Below are positions 1 through 9,616 of a stretch of 64,000 bases of DNA, one piece after another (positions within the stretch are counted from its first letter, which is position 1; each line of letters opens with the position of its first letter). Source of the stretch: Pseudomonadota bacterium (lineage in GTDB: Bacteria; Pseudomonadota; Gammaproteobacteria; Halothiobacillales; Halothiobacillaceae); NCBI GenBank assembly GCA_021801265.1, contig JAJYYE010000003.1, positions 39,874-103,873 of the forward strand, in the 5' to 3' direction. Under the pieces are notes generated by a model. It saw only the letters and a program-made list of their open reading frames with translations. It did no database searches and was not told the DNA's origin. The position numbers and the translations under genes are program-made.

Positions 1-1
1 C

Positions 2-1558
2 CTCCGCGCGGGGCTGAATTTTGGTAATCAACGTTTTGCATTCGAGGCTGGTGCGCAGCTCCGCACCGAATTGCGGGCTCAACTTTTCGCCAAAATAGAT
101 CTGCTGGGACCCGCATGGAGCCGCCAGCAACGCTCAGGTGCCGTCGCGACCGAAGTGGTGGATGGGGTCGAGGCGCTGGAAAAATACTACAGCTTATATC
201 TGCCGCAAATACAGCTTGCGGTCATTATCCCCGCTGCCATTCTGGTTTTTGTCTTCCCGTTTGATTGGGTTTCCGGCCTGATTCTGGCCATAACCGCCCC
301 CCTGTTGCCGGTGTTTATGATCATCATCGGCAAGCAAACTGAAAAACTCAATCAAGAACAATGGCAAAGCTTGGCGCGCATGGGGGCGCACTTTTTTGAC
401 ATGATCGAGGGCCTAACCACCCTCAAACTCTTCAATGCCGCACGCCGAGAAGCGCAGTTTATTGGCCGTATCGCCGATGACTATCGCTTGCAAACCATGA
501 AAGTACTGCGGATCGCGTTTCTCTCATCCATGGTATTGGAGTTTCTCGCCGCACTGAGCATTGCCATGGTGGCGGTGTATGTCGGTTTTCGGCTGATGTA
601 TGGCGATATCCACTATCTGAATGGCATTTTTGTGTTGCTGCTTGCGCCGGAGTTTTACTTGCCGCTACGCGGCATGGGCACCCAGTTCCACGCGCGAATG
701 GATGCGCTTGGGGCGGTCGAGCCGATTATTGACTTACTTGATACAGAACCGCCTGCGCACTCGACCGGCACCCAGCCACTCAGCCTCACCGCTGCGCCCG
801 ACCTTCGATTTGAAGCCATCGAATTCTCTTACCCCGGTCTGGAATCAGGTAATACCCCCGTAATTCACCGGCTCCACTTAACGCTAGCCGCCAACACCCA
901 AACTGCGCTGGTTGGTGTGAGCGGTGCGGGCAAAACCACCTTAAGCCAAATTTTACTGGGATTCTTAAAACCCCAATCGGGTGAAATCTGGATTAATGAC
1001 AAGCGGTTAAGCGCTATCGATCCCGCTGCATGGCAGGCACAGATCGCTTGGTTGCCACAAAACCCGACTTTATTTCACGGCACACTGGCCGAGAATATCG
1101 CGATGGATCCCAAGTCATCGGGACCCAAATTCTCAGGGCATGGGGATGCCCTGCGCGCTGCGGCCGCCAATGCCCATGCGCTGGATTTTATCGAACGCTT
1201 ACCGCAGGGCTTCGATACCCTCGTGGGGGAGCGTGGTCAAGGCTTGTCCGGTGGGGAAATTCAACGCATTGCCTTGGCTCGTGCGTTTTATAAAGATGCA
1301 CCGGTGATTATCCTAGATGAACCCTCGGCAAGCTTAGACCCCGAAAGTGAGCGCCTAATCACCGAAGCCATTGATCGATTGACTACCGAACGAACGGTAT
1401 TGGTGATTGCCCATCGCCTTGCCACCATTGAGCGTAGCGGCCAAATCGTGGTGCTTGAGGGCGGACAAATTATCGAACAAGGCGAGCATGATACGCTCCT
1501 CGCACGCAATGGCAGCTATGCCCGCCTATTCCGCCAATATCGGAGTGACGGATTATGA
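2..1558 (+). CDS. cydD: CydD, ABC-type cysteine/glutathione exporter subunit (5' end outside window)
   Basis: Half of the heterodimeric CydDC exporter, which moves thiols (cysteine, glutathione) to the periplasm and is needed to assemble cytochrome bd. The frame is open to the left edge, so the gene is partial; a TTG at position 71 is only the first start-like codon in view. The visible part has the membrane domain, then an ATPase domain with Walker A GVSGAGKT, signature LSGGE and Walker B VIILDEPSA. It ends in an ATGA overlap with cydC, so the two are translationally coupled. Its place just upstream of cydAB supports CydD over a generic lipid or drug exporter. Confidence 0.9.
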   Translation, partial: LRAGLNFGNQRFAFEAGAQLRTELRAQLFAKIDLLGPAWSRQQRSGAVATEVVDGVEALEKYYSLYLPQIQLAVIIPAAILVFVFPFDWVSGLILAITAPLLPVFMIIIGKQTEKLNQEQWQSLARMGAHFFDMIEGLTTLKLFNAARREAQFIGRIADDYRLQTMKVLRIAFLSSMVLEFLAALSIAMVAVYVGFRLMYGDIHYLNGIFVLLLAPEFYLPLRGMGTQFHARMDALGAVEPIIDLLDTEPPAHSTGTQPLSLTAAPDLRFEAIEFSYPGLESGNTPVIHRLHLTLAANTQTALVGVSGAGKTTLSQILLGFLKPQSGEIWINDKRLSAIDPAAWQAQIAWLPQNPTLFHGTLAENIAMDPKSSGPKFSGHGDALRAAAANAHALDFIERLPQGFDTLVGERGQGLSGGEIQRIALARAFYKDAPVIILDEPSASLDPESERLITEAIDRLTTERTVLVIAHRLATIERSGQIVVLEGGQIIEQGEHDTLLARNGSYARLFRQYRSDGL

Positions 1559-3243
1559 ACACAAAAAAACATCGGGAACTGCGATGGCTCATCTCACTCA
1601 CCCGCCCGTACCTCGGCTGGATGCTGGCCGGCGTGTTGCTGGCTACCGTGGTAATCATTTCAAACGTCGCTTTGCTGGCGGTTTCTGGCTGGTTTATTAC
1701 CGCTATGGCAATCAGCGGCCTGACGGGCACAGTGATTAATTATTTCACGCCGGCGGCGGCAATTCGGGGCTTGGCCATCTCCCGCACAGTCGGCCGCTAT
1801 TTAGAACGCCTTGTGACCCACGAGGCCACCTTCAAACTGCTTGCAGGCTTGCGCCAATGGTTTTTTGAACATTTGGAACCACTCGCCCCCGCCCGGCTGC
1901 AATACCTGCAAGGTGGGGATTTACTCAGCCGAATTCGCGCCGACATCGATAGCTTAGAGAATGCCTATTTACGGATTTTCACCCCCACCTTAGCGGCGTT
2001 GTCTGCCAGCCTGCTGATGGTGTTATTCCTGCTATTTTGGAGTCCGGCCATCGCACTCGCCAACTTGGTGGGTTTGATTTTGGCGGGCTTGGTTTTGCCC
2101 TTGATTGCGTTACGACTCGGTATGCATTCCGGCAAAGCCATGGTACAAGCGCGCTCCGATTTGCGCCAGCGCACCAGTGAAACGCTACGCGGCTTGGCTG
2201 AACTCACACTCTATGGCAACCCGACTCAACGTATCGCCCAAATTCAAACGGAAAATACCGCCCTCGTCGCCCCGCAACGCCAACAAAACCGCATCGATGC
2301 GGCCAGCGGCGCATTAAGCGGCCTGATTAGCCAGCTGACTGGGTTAGGGGTTGTGGTGCTGGCGATTGGCCTCGTGCAAGGCAGTGTGCTGAATGGCCCC
2401 GAACTCGTGATGCTCGCCTTTTTTGCGACGGCAAGTTTTGAAGCCGTAGCCGCACTACCGGTGGCATTTCGGGCATTTGGTGAAACCCAAAGCGCCGCCC
2501 AGCGCATTTTAGACCTGGTTGATGCCGAACCGGCTGTCACCGAACCACTAACCCCCCGGCCTGCGCCAACCCAATTTGATCTTGAATTTAATCATGTCAG
2601 CTTGAGGTACCCCGGATCGTCCCAATGGGCACTCAATCACATCAGCTTTAAACTGACCGCTGGGCAAAAATTAGCAGTGCGTGGTGCCAGTGGTTCGGGT
2701 AAAACGAGCATCACCAACCTGTTGCTAAAATTCTGGGATTTTGAAACCGGCGATATTCGGATTGGCGGGTGTTCAATTCGTGAATTGAACGGCGATACAC
2801 TACGCAGCCTATGCACGGTAGTCAGCCAACAGGTTCATTTATTCAACACCACCGTTGCCGCAAATTTATATCTCGCCAAGCCCGATGCCTCGTTAGATGA
2901 ACTGTATGAGGCCTGTCGCACAGCGGCGATTTTGGATGAGATCCTCGCCCTGCCCCAAGGGTTTGATACGGAAGTGGGTGAAGCCGCTACGCAAGTATCA
3001 GGCGGGCAGATGCGCCGTATTGCCATCGCGCGTGCCCTGCTGAAAAATGCGCCCATTGTCATTTTAGACGAGCCCACCGAAGGGCTGGATGCAACCACTG
3101 AACAGGCTGTTACCAGCGCCCTAGAGCACCTGCTGATAGGGCGAACCGCCCTGATCATCAGTCATCGACCTACGTTGCTGACCTTGGCGGATCAGATAAT
3201 CATGATGGATCGCGGCAAGGTGATCGCCGTAGATCATGTTTAG
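1555..3243 (+). CDS. cydC: CydC, ABC-type thiol exporter subunit
   Basis: Second half of the CydDC exporter, 562 residues, the usual length. An N-terminal six-helix exporter domain (about residues 10-310) is followed by an ATPase domain with Walker A GASGSGKT, signature VSGGQ and Walker B IVILDEPTE. The start ATG overlaps the cydD stop (ATGA). Other heterodimeric exporters look similar, but the pairing with cydD and the cydAB genes downstream makes CydC the simplest reading. Confidence 0.9.
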   Translation: MNTKKHRELRWLISLTRPYLGWMLAGVLLATVVIISNVALLAVSGWFITAMAISGLTGTVINYFTPAAAIRGLAISRTVGRYLERLVTHEATFKLLAGLRQWFFEHLEPLAPARLQYLQGGDLLSRIRADIDSLENAYLRIFTPTLAALSASLLMVLFLLFWSPAIALANLVGLILAGLVLPLIALRLGMHSGKAMVQARSDLRQRTSETLRGLAELTLYGNPTQRIAQIQTENTALVAPQRQQNRIDAASGALSGLISQLTGLGVVVLAIGLVQGSVLNGPELVMLAFFATASFEAVAALPVAFRAFGETQSAAQRILDLVDAEPAVTEPLTPRPAPTQFDLEFNHVSLRYPGSSQWALNHISFKLTAGQKLAVRGASGSGKTSITNLLLKFWDFETGDIRIGGCSIRELNGDTLRSLCTVVSQQVHLFNTTVAANLYLAKPDASLDELYEACRTAAILDEILALPQGFDTEVGEAATQVSGGQMRRIAIARALLKNAPIVILDEPTEGLDATTEQAVTSALEHLLIGRTALIISHRPTLLTLADQIIMMDRGKVIAVDHV

Positions 3244-3304
3244 GCCAATAAACAGATCGACTTTAATATGATGGAACATAACTTACGTATAGGCCAAAAA
3301 AATC

Positions 3305-3529
3305 ATGAATTCAAACGCTTCCCGAAGTTTATTTCGTCGGTTATTTCCATATTTGATCGGTATTGGTGGGATTCAAATTGCTCTGATGATGAGCGGTTGT
3401 GCCGTTGTGACGACGACTGCCAGCGTCACGGGGGCGGTCGTTTCCACGGCAGTGGACGTGACGACGACCGCCGTCGGGGTTGGGGTGGACGTCACCAAGG
3501 GTGCAGTTGATCTGGCCACCCCCGATTAA
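3305..3529 (+). CDS. Small lipoprotein of unknown function
   Basis: A 74-residue protein with a basic N-terminus, a hydrophobic stretch and a lipobox (LMMSGC, lipidated Cys about residue 32). The mature part is a short Val/Thr/Ala-rich repeat in which VxxTTxxVxxxV-type units recur. It lies between cydDC and cydAB on the same strand, so it may belong to the bd-oxidase locus. I recognise no family; tiny Val/Thr-rich lipoproteins of this kind are common in proteobacteria and uncharacterised. The 80-residue frame at 3268-3510 is a shadow without a lipobox. Confidence 0.6.
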   Translation: MNSNASRSLFRRLFPYLIGIGGIQIALMMSGCAVVTTTASVTGAVVSTAVDVTTTAVGVGVDVTKGAVDLATPD

Positions 3530-4135
3530 TCACGGATTGAAGAACAATCACAAGGTTGGGCAACACGACAATCAAACTCACGATAAGCCCGCCCCAAACA
3601 GTTCCAACCCAAACCGTTTTCTTTCGATCAGCGTCATGTCAACGGCATATTTACCCGATTGCCGGATTTTTTCGCACTGCCTAAACCGGGAATATATCCT
3701 CCCAATACAACAACGTGAGGTTGGTTTTTCAACGAGTCTATCACACGACTCCTCACGTGATTACCACGCACAACGAGCGAAAACCATCTATCACCCGAGA
3801 AACAGCCTTGGCTAAAAATTAGCCGCCAAAAATGAAAGAATTGGGGCTAAGCGGGAGCAGTTAAAATATGCCGAAGATTCATCCTGAAGTTTAACAACCC
3901 ATTGGAAATTCAATAAATACCCAAAAAACCATACAAAACAAACTGTGACAAATCAGCTCCTCATGCTAATAAGTTTTAAAAATACTGACTACTATTCTAG
4001 TATTTCACCCTGATTTTCACCTTCATGGATCGTGAGCTTGTTTAAGTTACGCTGATTTCAATTTTTCTAGAGAATTAAAGAACTTCAACTGGGCGCATCC
4101 AAAACAATTCCATTGTTAATCATGGGAGGAATAGA
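3530..4135 (+). promoter_or_regulatory. Long leader/intergenic region before cydA
   Basis: About 600 bp without a convincing gene. An ORF at 3480-3815 overlaps the lipoprotein gene and has no recognisable features. Two inverted repeats stand out: ACGTGAGG (3713-3720) with CCTCACGT (3751-3758), and AAATACT (3980-3986) with AGTATTT (3999-4005). A good ribosome site GGGAGGA (4124-4130) serves cydA. I see no clear FNR box (TTGAT-N4-ATCAA). Confidence 0.4.
3980..4005. promoter_or_regulatory. Inverted repeat upstream of cydA, possible operator
   Basis: Seven-base perfect arms AAATACT and AGTATTT separated by 12 bases, about 130 bp upstream of the cydA start. The position fits a regulator-binding site for an oxygen- or redox-controlled oxidase, but the repeat matches no operator I can name and could be chance in an AT-rich stretch. 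Confidence 0.3.
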
Positions 4136-5581
4136 ATGACTGACCCTACCCTGATGGCGGACCTCGCTCGACTCGATTTTGCGTGGATTACCACGATGCA
4201 TATTATTTATCCGCCACTAACTATTGGTTTAGCAGCATTTTTGTTTTTCAGCGAGGTGCGCTGGCTCAGAACCAATAACGACGAGTGGTATCGCCTGACC
4301 CGATTTTTTGAAAAATTATTCGTCATCAACTTCGGTGCGGGGGTCGCAACCGGCATCACGATGGAAATGTCCTTTGGCATTCTGTTTGGCCCGTTCTCGC
4401 AGGCGGCCGGACCTTTCTTCGGCAATATTTTGGGTTATGAAACCATCACCGCGTTTATGTATGAGGCGGGGTTTATTGGCTTGATGATGTTCGGCTGGGG
4501 CAAAATCAGCAAGCGGATGCACTTATTCGCCACATTTAACGTCGCGTTCTCATCCCTGTTATCGGCCATGTGGATTCTGGTTGCCAACTCGTGGATGCAA
4601 ACCCCAACGGGTATTCATCTGGAAAATGGTTTATTTTTGGTCGATAGCTGGAAAGATGCCATTTTGAACCCGAATTTCTTAACCGGCTTTCCCCACATGG
4701 CCATAGCCTCATTTGAAATTGGGCTGTTCTTTGTGGCCGGGGTATCGGCGTGGATGGTCTACAAAAACCGTAACGGCAAAATGTTTATGCGCACCCTCAC
4801 CACCTCGTTGATGGCTCTGGTTATTGTCGCCCCCCTGCAAATTTACGTGGGTGATGAATTGGGGCGCACGGTGGCGGAGCATGATCCTGCTGCGCTCGCA
4901 GCGATGGAAGGTCATTGGCACACTGATAATGCCGACGGCACCCCCAATACGAGTTGGAATGTGATTGCCTGGCCGAATGAAGCCAAAGGCACCAACGATT
5001 TTCAGATCGGCATCCCGCATGTGTTGAGCTTGCTTGAAGATCATCAGTGGGAGAGCACCGTCCAAGGGCTAGATCAGTTCAAACCCAAAGATCGCCCGCC
5101 CGTGCTGCTGCCATTTTACGCCTTCCGCATCATGGTGGCTGCCGGGGGTATTTTGATGCTCATCGCATTCTGGGCTTTGTATTTGAAGTATCGCGGCCAA
5201 TTCACCGTTAACGGCTTGCAGCAACGCCCCTGGTTTTTACGACTGGTGATTTTTAGCGCCATCCTGCCGTATATCGCGATATGGACCGGCTGGTGGACCC
5301 GCGAAGTCGCTCGGCAACCCTGGATTGTGCATGAGTTGATGCGCACTTCCGAAGGCGTTAGCCAAATGAACGTCACCGCTGAAGTGGTGTGGTTTGTGGG
5401 CTTTGTGGTATTTGATTTATTGGTATGGGTAGGCGCTTGGTACTTCTTTGCCAAAGTCGTGCGTCATGGCCCGGATATGAATGCCGAAGTGGTGCATCAG
5501 TCCGAAAATATCCCGGTCGGCTCATTGATGACCGATAAACTTGATCAGCATGAAACCATCCTGATTCGGCCAACGACCTAA
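4136..5581 (+). CDS. cydA: Cytochrome bd-type quinol oxidase subunit I (short, CIO-like)
   Basis: Haem-bearing subunit of the bd-type terminal oxidase, which oxidises quinol and reduces O2 to water in the inner membrane. It is 481 residues, close to CioA-type short-Q-loop proteins rather than the longer E. coli CydA. The N-terminal TTMHIIYPPLTIG segment carries the conserved His (about residue 22), and TREVARQPW (about residues 385-393) corresponds to the family GRQPW region, with Ala for the usual Gly. RBS GGGAGGA precedes the ATG. cydB follows after 15 bp. Short-loop bd oxidases are often less cyanide-sensitive; that property is inference here. Confidence 0.92.
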   Translation: MTDPTLMADLARLDFAWITTMHIIYPPLTIGLAAFLFFSEVRWLRTNNDEWYRLTRFFEKLFVINFGAGVATGITMEMSFGILFGPFSQAAGPFFGNILGYETITAFMYEAGFIGLMMFGWGKISKRMHLFATFNVAFSSLLSAMWILVANSWMQTPTGIHLENGLFLVDSWKDAILNPNFLTGFPHMAIASFEIGLFFVAGVSAWMVYKNRNGKMFMRTLTTSLMALVIVAPLQIYVGDELGRTVAEHDPAALAAMEGHWHTDNADGTPNTSWNVIAWPNEAKGTNDFQIGIPHVLSLLEDHQWESTVQGLDQFKPKDRPPVLLPFYAFRIMVAAGGILMLIAFWALYLKYRGQFTVNGLQQRPWFLRLVIFSAILPYIAIWTGWWTREVARQPWIVHELMRTSEGVSQMNVTAEVVWFVGFVVFDLLVWVGAWYFFAKVVRHGPDMNAEVVHQSENIPVGSLMTDKLDQHETILIRPTT

Positions 5582-5596
5582 AACCAAAGGAAAATT

Positions 5597-6643
5597 ATGG
5601 AACATATTATGACAATCACCCATCCCTACCAATGGCTTACCATCATCTGGTGGCTATTGATTGGATTTTTTCTGGTGCTCTACATTATTCTGGATGGCTC
5701 GGATTTGGGTGCAGGGATTTTCTCGCTGTTTGACACCGATAAAGAAGAACGTGGCGCCATCATGGCCTCGATGGCGGGCACCTGGGATGCCAATGAAACC
5801 TGGCTAGTGGTCGCGGGCGGCTCCATTTTTGGCACATTCCCACTGGCGTATGGCTCTCTGTTTCATTACTTGATGATGCCGCTGATGGTGACACTCTGGG
5901 GGATTATTTTGCGGGCGGTTTCCCTTGAATTTCGCCATCATTCGAAACGCAGCACCCACTTTTGGGATTGGGGATTTGGGATTGGCAGTCTCGTTACCGC
6001 GTTTTCTGCCGGGGTTGGGTTGGGTGCGACCATGCAAGGCTTTAGTTTATCGAGCGGTCCCGTGCCAACATTTAATGGGGGCGCCATGGATTTTTTAACC
6101 CCCTTCAGTTTCTGGACGGGCATAACTGCCGTGGTCGCAGCATCGTTAGCCGGCGGTGTGTATTTGCGCGCGCGCTTTGATCGGGGAACCTCCATTTACC
6201 GAAAAGCGATGGTGTGGACAGATCGGATGTTTTATGTGTCCCTCATCGCCATCATGGGCACTGTGGTTTGGACTTTTTTCAAATTCCCCTGGGCGATGAG
6301 CCAGTGGATTGGCCCCTATTGGTGGGCATTTATTTTAACCGGCGCAGTCGTTGTCTTCTCGGTGTGGGCGATGCGTCGCGCGTCGCACCAACAGCGGGAT
6401 ATTGCTGCGATGATGTGGCTTGGCTTAATTGTTGTACTGAATTTTGGTGCGATGATGGCCACACTGTACCCGTGGTTTGTACCCGGCACGATGACAATTT
6501 TTGATGCGGCCAATCCCTCAAACTCATTGACTGCCTTTGCCTTGGCGATGACCGGGTTTGTGCCCGTGATGCTGGCGTACAACGTCTACCAAGCGTGGGT
6601 GTTCCGCGCGCGAATTCAGGAACTCGCTTCATATGGACGTTAA
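5597..6643 (+). CDS. cydB: Cytochrome bd-type quinol oxidase subunit II
   Basis: Integral membrane partner of CydA, 348 residues with about nine hydrophobic helices. The N-terminus LYIILDGSDLGAGIFSL is the classic CydB signature, with the GTWDANETWL motif near residue 60. RBS AAGGA lies 6 nt before ATG 5597; a second in-frame ATG at 5609 is possible. It sits 15 bp after cydA, so the pair is an operon. Confidence 0.92.
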   Translation: MEHIMTITHPYQWLTIIWWLLIGFFLVLYIILDGSDLGAGIFSLFDTDKEERGAIMASMAGTWDANETWLVVAGGSIFGTFPLAYGSLFHYLMMPLMVTLWGIILRAVSLEFRHHSKRSTHFWDWGFGIGSLVTAFSAGVGLGATMQGFSLSSGPVPTFNGGAMDFLTPFSFWTGITAVVAASLAGGVYLRARFDRGTSIYRKAMVWTDRMFYVSLIAIMGTVVWTFFKFPWAMSQWIGPYWWAFILTGAVVVFSVWAMRRASHQQRDIAAMMWLGLIVVLNFGAMMATLYPWFVPGTMTIFDAANPSNSLTAFALAMTGFVPVMLAYNVYQAWVFRARIQELASYGR

Positions 6644-6741
6644 TGTACCGTGAACCCGTTCTTAGACATTAAGCCGCGTCAAACTCGGCGTTTTCACACC
6701 CAACTCATGCTGAGAATTTTATTGAACTCAATGGGGTAACG

Positions 6742-6978
6742 GTGATTCGCATGCGGGATAACCCCCTGCTACTGGCTTTCTGGAATCTGCGCTGGATGAG
6801 TTTATTTATGCTGGGTCCTGCGGCGGGCATTGTCTTGGTGAATATGATTTTCGGTCTACCCATCGTATTGTGGTGGTCAGCAGGTGGAATGAGCCTGTTG
6901 ATGCTCGGAATTTTTATGGCGTTGGTGCTCAAAGAGCGGCGTTTAATTATCCTGAGAACCTATTCAAAGTCTCGCTGA
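6742..6978 (+). CDS. Small membrane protein in the bd-oxidase locus
   Basis: A 78-residue protein with two hydrophobic helices (about residues 12-35 and 40-62) and a basic C-terminus. It starts at GTG 6742, or at ATG 6751 if the first codon is not used. It follows cydB by 98 bp on the same strand. It is longer than CydX and not similar to it, and I recognise no family. An accessory role in the oxidase is suggested by position only. Confidence 0.5.
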   Translation: MIRMRDNPLLLAFWNLRWMSLFMLGPAAGIVLVNMIFGLPIVLWWSAGGMSLLMLGIFMALVLKERRLIILRTYSKSR

Positions 6979-7017
6979 AGCGCAACCCAACTCACCCATG
7001 AATATCATTGAAAACTT

Positions 7018-7770
7018 ATGAATCAAACCGCATGGTCTGCCTCCGTATCTGCCCGAACACTGGTGCATCTGCTGCTGCTTTGGCCTGCCGCCCTGTGGTT
7101 GGCATGGCTGGCATTATCGCAGGTGAGTTTTTTTTATCCGCAGGATTACCGCTGGCTCAATATTCCCGCCACCATTGAACAATACGTGCCGCAAAATCGC
7201 CAGGGGAAACAAAACTTTATCCAAACCAATGCGGCCGAACATGCACGCTTGTTTTCGGACATCACCACCGCGATTAATCACAACGGCGAAGGCTTGAGTG
7301 ACCTGCATTATGTCAATCCTCAGGGCGTTGATCTGGGGGTGTTTCTGACACCGGATGAGGTCACGCATTTAACCGATGTCTCAGTCGTGGTAGATCGCGG
7401 TCAGGATATTGGGCTCTGCGCATTCATCGCATGGCTTGCATTTGTCGCATTCAGTATTTGGCGATGCATCCCGCTCCCCCGCATCCAGGCTTTGGGCATC
7501 GGCACGGCCATAACCCTCGGTTTTGCGGGATGCGGGGTGGCGTTGATTGGTCCGATGCACGTATTTGACGCGTTTCATCGCACGGTATTTCCCGCAAATC
7601 ACCCGTGGTTTTTTTATTACCAGGATTCGCTGATGACCACCTTTATGCAGGCACCGAACTTGTTCGGCCTCATTACCGCCTGGTGGATACTGGCGACATG
7701 TCTTATCTTGTTTGCACTGTGGGGTGGCGCCCGCCTGCTCGTGGCTTTAACCCTGAAATTGCGCACGTAA
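7018..7770 (+). CDS. DUF1461-like integral membrane protein
   Basis: A 250-residue membrane protein with an N-terminal helix, a soluble loop of about 100 residues (35-130), and three C-terminal helices. The FHRTVFPANHPW segment followed by an aromatic/QDSL stretch resembles the conserved FHxxxF...W...D.L pattern of the DUF1461 (TIGR01906) family, whose function is unknown. Its last 24 bp overlap the 3' end of the convergent LysR gene. It follows the small membrane gene by 39 bp, so it probably belongs to the cyd transcription unit. Confidence 0.6.
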   Translation: MNQTAWSASVSARTLVHLLLLWPAALWLAWLALSQVSFFYPQDYRWLNIPATIEQYVPQNRQGKQNFIQTNAAEHARLFSDITTAINHNGEGLSDLHYVNPQGVDLGVFLTPDEVTHLTDVSVVVDRGQDIGLCAFIAWLAFVAFSIWRCIPLPRIQALGIGTAITLGFAGCGVALIGPMHVFDAFHRTVFPANHPWFFYYQDSLMTTFMQAPNLFGLITAWWILATCLILFALWGGARLLVALTLKLRT

Positions 7771-8610
7771 TGCCGCAATTAACGTTGCGCCCGCCAACCC
7801 TGCGGCAAACTCGGCTTGAGTGACCAGATGAATGGGCGCTTCATCCATCATAGGTTGCGCCAGCGGTACGATGGCAAGCGACGGATGCGCAGCCAACGCT
7901 GCCAGTGGCAGCCAGGCAAAACCTAAACCGGCCTCAATCAAACCGATTGCCGTGTGCAGGTGGTCAACCGTAAAGCGTTGCTCGGCGGCCAGCCAACTGC
8001 CATTGGCGATGCGACCGGGTGAGGAATCGCGAATGACAATTTGCCGGTGCGCCCGCAAATCCGTTTCATCTGCCGGACCGGAGGAAATCAGCGGGTGCGC
8101 TTGCCCGGCACAAGGTACAAGCCGCAGACGATCAAGGGTCTGCGCCGCCAAACCCGCTACAGGCTGGGTGCCCAGATACAGACCTACGGTGCCTGCCTGT
8201 AATAGCGCAGGCCCACCACCTAAAACCGTTTCATATAGTTCAACCCGGGTTTGCGGATAGACGCTGGCGAGCTGTGCCAGCATGGGCGCAATTAATCCCA
8301 GCGGCACAATTTGATCAATCGCCACAGCCAATACCGGCTCCACACCCCGCGCCAATTGGGCGACCAAAGCCTGGGCACCATCCAAATCCCGCAATACGGG
8401 GCGTAAACGATGCGTTAATAATTGCCCCACTTCGGTCAAAATCAGCCGTCGGCCCTGGTAGGCCACCAGCGGTAACCCCACCTGAATTTCCAACTGTTTA
8501 ATCGCATGGCTGAGCGTGGAAGGAGTGCGATGAGCCTGAGCCGCCGCCGCCTGTAGCCCGCCTAAATCCATCACCATAATCAGCCAGCGCCACACGCGCA
8601 GGTCATCCAT
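7747..8610 (-). CDS. LysR-family transcriptional regulator
   Basis: A 287-residue LTTR. The winged helix-turn-helix (about residues 1-60) reads AAAAQAHRTPSTLSHAIKQL, followed by a periplasmic-binding-like effector domain (about 90-285). RBS GGAGA precedes the ATG. It is divergent from the pirin gene, 112 bp apart, the usual LTTR arrangement, so it likely controls pirin and the nitroreductase. The effector is unknown. Confidence 0.85.
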   Translation of the reverse strand: MDDLRVWRWLIMVMDLGGLQAAAAQAHRTPSTLSHAIKQLEIQVGLPLVAYQGRRLILTEVGQLLTHRLRPVLRDLDGAQALVAQLARGVEPVLAVAIDQIVPLGLIAPMLAQLASVYPQTRVELYETVLGGGPALLQAGTVGLYLGTQPVAGLAAQTLDRLRLVPCAGQAHPLISSGPADETDLRAHRQIVIRDSSPGRIANGSWLAAEQRFTVDHLHTAIGLIEAGLGFAWLPLAALAAHPSLAIVPLAQPMMDEAPIHLVTQAEFAAGLAGATLIAALRAQFQG

Positions 8611-8722
8611 GTCTCGTTATCTCCGCTTATTTAATGTGAAAAACTCAAACTATATTTGTAATTAATTTCGATATTAACGCAATTAAGCCCCCGCTAGAAT
8701 GCTTAAAACACAGGAGAGCGCT

Positions 8723-9568
8723 ATGACTAATCCCACCATCCGTTTTGCCCGCCCGACTGAAGATGGCGCGGGGGTAAAAATCCGCCGCATTAGCGAATTT
8801 ACGGGCGCGCTTGATCCGTTTCTCATGGTCGATGAACTGAAATCCACAGTGAAAGATGACTATATTGGCGGTTTCCCGCCGCATCCCCATCGGGGCTTTG
8901 AAACGCTGACTTATTTATTACATGGCGGCTTGCAACATCGGGATTCTGAAGGTCACCACGGCGGGGTAACGCGTGGGGGCGCGCAATGGATGCGCGCAGG
9001 CCGAGGTGTCCTGCACTCAGAAATGCCCACCACCGACAGTGATGGTTTACACGGTTTTCAAGTGTGGGTTAACTTGCCCGCCACATTAAAGATGAGCGTA
9101 CCGGCGTACCGGGATGTGCAAACTGCCGAAATTCCAGAAATTCGCTTTAACGGGGGTTCGGCGCGGATTATTGCGGATCACTGGCAATTCGATGACCTCG
9201 TCGCCACGGGCGCGTTACCCACACTCGGTACCGGCGCGGGTATGGCCGAACTGAAGCTTGAAGCCGGTGCACAAGTCACAGTCCACGTGCCCCCGGGTTA
9301 TCGGCTGTTGGCCTATGTGTTTGCCGGTACCGTCACAACGCCCTCGGCAGCCAAACCCTTTGACGATGGTGCGTTACTGTGTTTTCCGTTAGACACCGAA
9401 AGCGCAGAGTTTCACAGTAGGGCAGACGCGGGGGTACTGCTCCTTTCCGGCAAGCCTTTGAATGAGCCCATTGCCCATCGTGGTCCCTTTGTAATGAACA
9501 CCGCCCAGGAAATTCAGCAAGCCATTCACGATTATCAAACCGGCGCCATGGGGCGACTGGAACCTTGA
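8723..9568 (+). CDS. Pirin-family protein
   Basis: A 281-residue bicupin. The N-terminal cupin carries the metal-binding set HPHRGFETLTY (two His) and HSEMP (His/Glu) typical of pirins; some bacterial members act as quercetin dioxygenases, others are redox-sensitive regulators. The ATG at 8723 is chosen because AGGAGAG lies 6 nt upstream; an upstream in-frame start at 8699 lacks a ribosome site. A nitroreductase follows after 48 bp, suggesting a small electrophile- or quinone-stress operon under the divergent LysR. Confidence 0.85.
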   Translation: MTNPTIRFARPTEDGAGVKIRRISEFTGALDPFLMVDELKSTVKDDYIGGFPPHPHRGFETLTYLLHGGLQHRDSEGHHGGVTRGGAQWMRAGRGVLHSEMPTTDSDGLHGFQVWVNLPATLKMSVPAYRDVQTAEIPEIRFNGGSARIIADHWQFDDLVATGALPTLGTGAGMAELKLEAGAQVTVHVPPGYRLLAYVFAGTVTTPSAAKPFDDGALLCFPLDTESAEFHSRADAGVLLLSGKPLNEPIAHRGPFVMNTAQEIQQAIHDYQTGAMGRLEP

Positions 9569-9616
9569 TTTTTCAACCCAAATCGCCACGTTAAATCACA
9601 GACAGAGGATAAATCC

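Noticed and set aside
3480..3815. 111-codon ORF overlapping the small lipoprotein gene
   Set aside because: No family features or ribosome site, overlaps a lipobox-containing gene, and composition is not protein-like.
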